A stretch of DNA of 19,474 nt from Dehalococcoidia bacterium UBA1332 (lineage in GTDB: Bacteria > Chloroflexota > Dehalococcoidia > Lucifugimonadales > Lucifugimonadaceae), in contig DBSW01000075.1 in the NCBI GenBank assembly GCA_002306745.1, positions 19,788 to 39,261 of the forward strand. The letters run 5' to 3'. The notes under the pieces were generated by a model. That model ran no database searches, was not told the DNA's origin, and saw only the letters and a program-made list of their open reading frames with translations. The first letter of the stretch is position 1. Every line of letters starts with the position of its first letter. The translations under genes and the position numbers were made by a program. Shown here piece after piece: positions 14,264 through 19,474 of the stretch.

Positions 14264-15949
14264 ATGTCTAAGCACCTCAGTGGAAGTCAAATAGTTTGCG
14301 AAGCTCTGATTAAAGAGGGCGTTGACGTCGTATTTGGCATTCCGGGCGGGGCTATTCTTCCGTTATATGGAGTACTATCTCAATATCCTGACCTCCGTCA
14401 CATATTATCTAGGCACGAGCAAGGTGCTGCTCATTCAGCCGATGGCTATGCACGATCCACGGGTAGGGTTGGGGTTGCATTTGCGACATCTGGACCAGGA
14501 GCAACTAATCTTGTTACGGGTTTAGCGACGGCTATGATGGATTCAGTTCCAATGGTTGCCATTACAGGTCAAGTTGGTCGTGCGGCTATCGGTACTGATG
14601 CGTTTCAAGAGGCTGATATTACCGGAGCGTCAATGCCACTTACTAAGCATAACTATCTTGTTATGAGGGCTGATGACCTTGGTGCTACGCTACACGAGGC
14701 TTTTCATATCGCCCGTACTGGTCGACCCGGACCTGTACTTATAGATATTCCTAAAGATGTATTTACGGAAATGGGTAACTATGATCCTGATGCTTCGTTA
14801 AACCTGCCCGGGTACAAAATACCTGGTAAGGCGAAGGAGCACGAGGTCAACGCCGCGGCGAAGCTAATAAATGAATCAGAAAGACCGGTTATTCTTGCAG
14901 GTCACGGGGTGATTCTGTCACAGGCATTTGATGAACTTAAGCAGTTCGCAGAGAAAGCGCAAATTCCTGTCGTTACCACATTGCTTGGAATATCTTCTTT
15001 TCCAGAAGACCATGTTCTCAGCACTGGTTTTCCTGGAATGCACGGAATGGCATATGCATCTTTAGCGGTAGATCAGGCCGATCTGATCATCAACTTTGGC
15101 AGTCGATTTGATGATCGTATTGTTGGCGATGCCAAAAGATTTTCTAGGAAATCGAAAAAGATACACGTTGATATTGATCCAGCTGAAATCAATAAAACGA
15201 TTCAGGTGGACGCCCAAGTTGTTGGCAACATTAAAGACGTTTTTGGACAATTATTGCCGAAAGTTAAGCAGAATACTCATGTCGAGTGGTTGCAACATAT
15301 CGAGCACTTAAAGGCGGAGCATCCGTCTTTGCGTATTCCTGAAAGCGATAGGCTTATGGGACAGCATGTTGTAAAAGCGCTTTCTGATGTAACTAAGGGT
15401 GAAGCAATTATCACCACTGGAGTTGGGCAACACCAGATGTGGGCAGCTCAGCATTATCAGTTCAAGAATGCTAACTCATGGCTATCGTCAGGGGGGGCAG
15501 GTACGATGGGGTATGAAGTTCCATCGGCGATTGGAGCGCAGGTAGGGAACCCTGATAAATTGATCTGGTCAATATGCGGTGACGGTGGTTTTCAGATGAC
15601 AATGATGGAACTAGCCACCGCTGTGGAGAATAATTTGCCGGTTAAGTACGCGATCTTGAATAACAATCATCTCGGAATGATCACTCAGTGGCAAGATTTC
15701 TTCTATGGCGGTGATTTTCAGGCGGAAACCTACACCGCAAACCCTGATTTTGTAAAACTTGCTGAAGCTTACGGTATGAAGGGCATACGAGTTACGAAGC
15801 AGGATGAACTTGAAACCGCGATCGCAGAGGCAAACGCTTATGATGGACCTGTTATAGTCGACTTTGTTATTGAGAAAGTTGACGATCTTTATCCGATGAT
15901 TCCAGCCGGTCAGAGTATTGAAGAGTTGATCGAGGAACCTAACCAATGA
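14264..15949 (+). CDS. ilvB: Acetolactate synthase (acetohydroxyacid synthase), large subunit
   Basis: ThDP-dependent enzyme that condenses pyruvate with pyruvate or 2-ketobutyrate, the first common step to Val/Leu and Ile. The 561 residues carry FGIPGGAILPLY, the catalytic glutamate in SRHEQGAAH (Glu52), TSGPGATNLVTG, QVGRAAIGTDAFQE, the central FAD-region segments, and the ThDP motif from GDGGF (439-443) to NNNHLGM. This is the biosynthetic AHAS form (it retains the FQE and FAD-binding segments), not a catabolic AlsS. ATG 14264 has GAGGA seven bases upstream. First gene after the T-box leader; its stop overlaps the ilvN start as ATGA. Confidence 0.98.
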   Translation: MSKHLSGSQIVCEALIKEGVDVVFGIPGGAILPLYGVLSQYPDLRHILSRHEQGAAHSADGYARSTGRVGVAFATSGPGATNLVTGLATAMMDSVPMVAITGQVGRAAIGTDAFQEADITGASMPLTKHNYLVMRADDLGATLHEAFHIARTGRPGPVLIDIPKDVFTEMGNYDPDASLNLPGYKIPGKAKEHEVNAAAKLINESERPVILAGHGVILSQAFDELKQFAEKAQIPVVTTLLGISSFPEDHVLSTGFPGMHGMAYASLAVDQADLIINFGSRFDDRIVGDAKRFSRKSKKIHVDIDPAEINKTIQVDAQVVGNIKDVFGQLLPKVKQNTHVEWLQHIEHLKAEHPSLRIPESDRLMGQHVVKALSDVTKGEAIITTGVGQHQMWAAQHYQFKNANSWLSSGGAGTMGYEVPSAIGAQVGNPDKLIWSICGDGGFQMTMMELATAVENNLPVKYAILNNNHLGMITQWQDFFYGGDFQAETYTANPDFVKLAEAYGMKGIRVTKQDELETAIAEANAYDGPVIVDFVIEKVDDLYPMIPAGQSIEELIEEPNQ

Positions 15950-16536
15950 CGTCAACTAACCGAACACAGCAAAGAACAATATCGGCTCTAGTGCAGGATA
16001 AGCCTGGAGTGCTAGCGCGCATATCTGGTCTTTTCCGAAGGCGCGGATTCAACATTGCTAGTCTTGCGGTTGGTCGGTCAGAAACTTCCGGTCTATCACG
16101 TATGACTTTCGTGGTAGAGGGACCAGAAGAAGTCGTCAAACATGTAGCCGCACAACTCGACAGACTAATCGATGTCGTTGAAGTACGCGATATCACAGAG
16201 AGCAATATCGTTTGGCGTGAATTAGCTTTAATTAAGGTCAAGGCTCCAGCTAAGACTCGTGGAGAAGTTCTTGAACTTACAAATGTTTACCGTGCAAACG
16301 TCATTGACATAGGCGTGCAAAGTTTAACTTTGGAAATCTCTGGTGGTCGTCAAAAGATTGATTCACTTATAGAACTGTTACGAAAGTTCGGATTATTGGA
16401 GGTTATTCGAACTGGTAGAGTCGCCACTTTGCGTGGCACCCTAATTGAGGGTGAAAACGATGGATTGTTCCAATCCGATGCTAGCAGCCCGACGTACATA
16501 CTTCCTGTTACTTCTGGGGAGTCTGGAAGCGTTTAA
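15946..16536 (+). CDS. ilvN: Acetolactate synthase, small regulatory subunit
   Basis: Regulatory subunit that activates IlvB and gives it valine feedback sensitivity. The 196 residues contain an N-terminal ACT domain (about 9-80, ISALVQDKPGVLARISGLF, then RRRGFNIASLAVG with the Asn typical of the effector site) and the C-terminal ALS_ss_C domain (about 88-165, ELALIKVKAP and LEISGGRQKIDSLIELLR). A tail of about 25 residues, rich in Ser and Gly, goes beyond the usual end. Start ATG 15946 overlaps the ilvB stop by 4 bp, consistent with coupled, stoichiometric translation. ilvC follows after 70 bp. Confidence 0.97.
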   Translation: MTSTNRTQQRTISALVQDKPGVLARISGLFRRRGFNIASLAVGRSETSGLSRMTFVVEGPEEVVKHVAAQLDRLIDVVEVRDITESNIVWRELALIKVKAPAKTRGEVLELTNVYRANVIDIGVQSLTLEISGGRQKIDSLIELLRKFGLLEVIRTGRVATLRGTLIEGENDGLFQSDASSPTYILPVTSGESGSV

Positions 16537-16606
16537 AACCTCATCAAAACAACCTCCGGGGATTCCGGCGGAACACAACAACAAGCCCTAAGGCTAACTA
16601 TACGAA

Positions 16607-17605
16607 ATGGCTAATCTTACTTACGACAAAGATATTGATGATTCGATACTTCGCGATCAAACGATCGCTGTTCTTGGTTATGGTTCACAAGGGCACGCCC
16701 ATGCGTTGAACTTAAAGGACAGTGGCTTTAATGTGATTATTGGTCTTTACGAAGGCAGTCGCAGTAAGCAGGTTGCTGAAGACGCTGGGCTCAAGGTCTA
16801 CTCGAATGCTGCGGCTACTAAAAAGGCTGATCTTATTGCGTTCTGTCTACCAGACACTGTTCAGAAAAAGGTTTACGAACAAGATGTAAAGCCTAACTTA
16901 ACAGAGGGTAAGACACTATTGTTCGCACACGGCTTCACTATTTTCTACGAACAGATTAGAGCACCTGAAGGCGTTGATGTTGTGATGATTGCACCAAAGG
17001 CTCCCGGTCATCGCGTTCGTGCCGTATTTGAGAGAGGCCTCGGTGTTCCTTGCCTAATTGCGGTGCACCAAGATGTTTCTGGTAAAGCTCATGAAGTAGC
17101 ACTAGCATATGGGAAGGGTGTAGGTGGAGGTAGGGCTGGGATTCTTGAGACCACGTTTAAGGAAGAGACAGAAACTGATTTATTTGGCGAACAGGCTGTC
17201 CTTTGCGGCGGTGTAAGTGAGCTGGTTAAGACAGGTTTTGAAGTACTTGTAGAAGCTGGTTATGAGCCTGAGTCTGCGTATTTTGAGGTGTTGCATGAAC
17301 TCAAACTTATAGTTGATCTCATGTATCAGGGCGGACTTGGTCACATGCGTTATTCAATATCAGAAACAGCAGAATATGGGGATTATAGTCGTGGTCCGGT
17401 GGTAATTGATTCGAAGGTGAAAGACAACATGCGAGAAGTGCTGCGACAGATTCAGTCTGGTGAGTTTGCTAGGGAATGGATCGCCGAAAACGACGAAGGT
17501 CAACATAAGTTTAAGCAAATGCGTTCTGATAACGAAGATCATGGAATAGAGAAGGTCGGTAAAGAGCTGAGGGATATGATGCCTTGGTTGGAGTCGACTA
17601 CATAG
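16607..17605 (+). CDS. ilvC: Ketol-acid reductoisomerase, class I
   Basis: Isomerises and reduces acetolactate or acetohydroxybutyrate with a nicotinamide cofactor and Mg2+. The 332 residues are the short class I form: Rossmann GYGSQGHAHA (24-33), APKAPGHRVR, and the metal-binding segment KEETETDLFGEQAVLCGG. The cofactor loop reads GLYEGSRS (46-53). Two serines at the end of the loop are typical of NADPH-binding enzymes, while the usual Arg after GL is Tyr, so preference is probably NADPH but not certain. Start ATG 16607 gives the normal family N-terminus, although the nearest AGG (16591-16593) is far upstream. It lies 106 bp before leuA. Confidence 0.98.
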   Translation: MANLTYDKDIDDSILRDQTIAVLGYGSQGHAHALNLKDSGFNVIIGLYEGSRSKQVAEDAGLKVYSNAAATKKADLIAFCLPDTVQKKVYEQDVKPNLTEGKTLLFAHGFTIFYEQIRAPEGVDVVMIAPKAPGHRVRAVFERGLGVPCLIAVHQDVSGKAHEVALAYGKGVGGGRAGILETTFKEETETDLFGEQAVLCGGVSELVKTGFEVLVEAGYEPESAYFEVLHELKLIVDLMYQGGLGHMRYSISETAEYGDYSRGPVVIDSKVKDNMREVLRQIQSGEFAREWIAENDEGQHKFKQMRSDNEDHGIEKVGKELRDMMPWLESTT

Positions 17606-17711
17606 ATCTTAGTTATTTGTAGTAATGATTTCGTTGGTTAGATCGAATTGACCGGCGTTAAATCCCACGAGGTAACTAGTCTCAAATAGGTCGATTGCTG
17701 AAGGGATTCAC

Positions 17712-19280
17712 ATGGTGCAAATGGGTGATACACAAGACAAAGTAATAATTTTCGATACGACTTTACGTGATGGCGAGCAATCTGCCGGTGCTGGACTAAC
17801 AGTCGAAGAAAAACTTCGTATCGCTCACCAACTGAATAAGTTGGGTGTAGATGTTATAGAGGCAGGATTTGCTGGTAGTTCACCAGGCGATTTTGAAGCT
17901 GTTCGGCGAATAGCTAACGAGGTAAAAGGTCCAATCATTACCTCACTAGCGCGTGCGGTTGATGCTGATATAGATGCTGCTGGAAAGGCTTTGGAAGGGG
18001 TAGATAACGCGCGTATTCACACCTTCCTTTCTGCTTCTGATATTCATTTAATGCACCAGATGCGTAAAGACCGTGAGTCGATAATGGGTATGGCTGTTCG
18101 GGCTGTTGAGCGAGCAAAGACATATGTTGAGGATGTTGAGTTTTCACCTATGGATGCTTCACGCACTGAACCAGAATATCTCTACACGATGCTTGAAGCG
18201 GTTATTAATGCCGGTGCCACTACCGTAAATATTCCTGACACTGTGGGTTATTCAACACCTGAGGAGTTTGGATCTTTAATACGCGGAATCCGAGAAAACG
18301 TTCCAAATATCCATAAGGCGGTGATCAGCGTTCACTGTCATAACGATCTAGGGATGTCTTCTGCTAATTCACTAGCCGCTATCGAGAATGGAGCTCGGCA
18401 GATCGAGGGCTGCATTAACGGTCTTGGTGAACGTGCTGGAAACGCCGCACTTGAAGAGGTGATAATGGCACTTGAGACGCGCCCAGATCATTATAAGGTT
18501 GAGACTAATATTAATTCGCGCGAAATCGGGAACTCTAGTCGTATGGTTAGTTCGATATTTGGGATTCCAGTACAAGCGAATAAGGCGATTGTAGGTCAGA
18601 ACGCATTTAGGCATTCTTCTGGTATTCATCAAGACGCGTACCTTAAGGAGCGTACGACCTTCGAAATCATGGAGCCCGAAACGGTTGGCTGGCGAGGTCA
18701 GGCGATTGTTCTCGGCAAGCTTTCAGGAAGAGCCGGACTGCGATCGCGGCTACACGAATTGGGGTATGAGCTTACAGATGAACAATTGGCGGATGTTTTT
18801 ATATCATTCAAGGATCTCGCAGATAACAAACGAGAAGTCACGGATGTTGATCTGGAAGCATTGATGTCAGAACAGCATCGTATGGTCGACACTGATCGTA
18901 CATATAAAGTTGGGTCGGTTCATGTTGTTTGCGGCAACGATACGGAGCCTGAAGCTAAGATAACTCTAGATTGTCCGGACGGCGAATCACGAACTGTTAA
19001 ATCGAAGGGTACTGGACCGGTCGACGCAGTATGTAAAGCTATCGATCATGTTGTAGACCTAGATATTGAGCTTACTGAGTTTGCTGTATCTGCTGTGACG
19101 GAAGGAATCGACTCGCTCGGAGAGGTTACCATTCGAGTCGCAAAAGACGGCTCTATCTATTCTGGTCGAGGTTCGGATTCTGACATTGTTGTAGCGTCTG
19201 CTAAGGCGTATGTAAATGCTATTAATCGTCTGATAACAATTGGTGTACAGGATCGTACTGCTTCAACAGGTGTGGTCTGA
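17712..19280 (+). CDS. leuA: 2-isopropylmalate synthase
   Basis: Condenses 2-ketoisovalerate with acetyl-CoA, the committed step of leucine synthesis. The 522-residue product has the TIM-barrel catalytic part with FDTTLRDGEQSAGAGLT, the metal-binding HCHNDLGM (His208, His210) and GCINGLGERAGNAALEE, a linker region with HSSGIHQDAYLKE, and a C-terminal LeuA regulatory domain (about 390-515), the leucine feedback site. Homocitrate and citramalate synthases are relatives, but position in the ilv-leu operon and full length fit LeuA. Start ATG 17712 follows GGGA (17703-17706) by five bases. Confidence 0.97.
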   Translation: MVQMGDTQDKVIIFDTTLRDGEQSAGAGLTVEEKLRIAHQLNKLGVDVIEAGFAGSSPGDFEAVRRIANEVKGPIITSLARAVDADIDAAGKALEGVDNARIHTFLSASDIHLMHQMRKDRESIMGMAVRAVERAKTYVEDVEFSPMDASRTEPEYLYTMLEAVINAGATTVNIPDTVGYSTPEEFGSLIRGIRENVPNIHKAVISVHCHNDLGMSSANSLAAIENGARQIEGCINGLGERAGNAALEEVIMALETRPDHYKVETNINSREIGNSSRMVSSIFGIPVQANKAIVGQNAFRHSSGIHQDAYLKERTTFEIMEPETVGWRGQAIVLGKLSGRAGLRSRLHELGYELTDEQLADVFISFKDLADNKREVTDVDLEALMSEQHRMVDTDRTYKVGSVHVVCGNDTEPEAKITLDCPDGESRTVKSKGTGPVDAVCKAIDHVVDLDIELTEFAVSAVTEGIDSLGEVTIRVAKDGSIYSGRGSDSDIVVASAKAYVNAINRLITIGVQDRTASTGVV

Positions 19281-19439
19281 AATCACGTCAGTGAATTATT
19301 TAACTAATAACGGCAAAAACGGGAGTGGTACACAATAAACTCAATACCGCGTTATTTGCGTTACCATTCCTGCCGGATTTATATATGTGGGGGTTACGCT
19401 CGCACGAACAGTTAAGTTAGTTATGGGAGTAATTTGCAC

Positions 19440-19474
19440 ATGGCAAAAACCATGTTTGAAAAGATCTGGGAACA
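19440..19474 (+). CDS. leuC: 3-isopropylmalate dehydratase large subunit, first codons only (cut by window edge)
   Basis: From ATG 19440 the eleven complete codons encode MAKTMFEKIWE, the typical opening of LeuC, the iron-sulfur isopropylmalate isomerase subunit. GGGAG at 19425-19429 is ten bases upstream. Its place after leuA in an ilv-leu operon supports the call. The 159 bp between leuA and leuC holds no recognisable gene or terminator. Confidence 0.8.
   Translation, partial: MAKTMFEKIWE

Noticed and set aside
16555..16575. GC-rich CCGG...CCGG stem between ilvN and ilvC as a terminator
   Set aside because: The stem is short with a mismatch and no T-run follows; ilvC belongs to the same operon.
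16607..17605. Tyr in the ilvC cofactor loop as evidence for an NADH-dependent enzyme
   Set aside because: The two serines expected for NADPH binding are kept, and Tyr at this position alone does not decide cofactor choice.
19325..19353. Words AGTGGTAC and ACCGCG between leuA and leuC, recalling a second T-box core
   Set aside because: They are split by about 15 bases, there is no Stem I, and no terminator or anti-ribosome-site helix can be drawn; probably coincidence.

Overview
The window reads as an ordinary bacterial chromosome segment from a moderately AT-rich genome. I see no insertion sequence, phage gene, CRISPR array, tRNA or rRNA. The best guess for the host is a member of the Chloroflexota, Dehalococcoidia/SAR202-like. 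The reasons are the look of the proteins, the ilvB-ilvN-ilvC-leuA-leuC order, the frequent TTG starts and a LPW-ending SSB tail. This assignment is inference from family resemblance, not a database result.

Layout: (1) 2-898, the 3' part of ilvE (branched-chain aminotransferase). (2) 971-2190, a membrane protein and a PAP2-like membrane protein whose coding regions overlap by an ATGA; then, convergent on the minus strand, 3821-2165, a PIG-L/LmbE deacetylase followed by a CpsB/YwqE-like PHP-family protein. These four look like cell-surface or envelope functions. Both the PAP2-like and the PHP-family proteins have changes at expected catalytic or metal-binding positions. (3) 4064-5308 glyA, then the ribosomal/replication trio rpsF-ssb-rpsR (5441-6792), in which S18 carries a long acidic tail. 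(4) 6869-10525, a membrane-anchored SurA/PpiC-like foldase, then hom and thrC (threonine branch, with no thrB between them). (5) 10582-13750, a BioF2/FemAB-like acyltransferase, an MshA-like GT4 glycosyltransferase and, convergent, a double-GNAT protein resembling MshD. (6) 13869-19474, the ilv-leu operon: a consensus -10 element, a complete class I T-box leader with a probable CUC (Leu) specifier and its own terminator, then ilvB, ilvN, ilvC, leuA and the first codons of leuC.

How the genes work together: ilvB/ilvN (acetohydroxyacid synthase), ilvC and the partial ilvE cover most of valine/isoleucine synthesis. leuA and leuC branch from 2-ketoisovalerate to leucine, and the T-box makes this operon respond to uncharged tRNA-Leu. 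hom and thrC feed threonine, the precursor of isoleucine, and glyA makes glycine and one-carbon units. The least ordinary part is the envelope/glycoconjugate set: an MshA-like glycosyltransferase that keeps the inositol-phosphate-binding residues known from actinobacterial MshA, an MshD-like double GNAT and a PIG-L deacetylase. Together they hint at an inositol- or aminosugar-containing small molecule or glycolipid pathway, but no cysteine ligase (MshC) is present and the link is inference.
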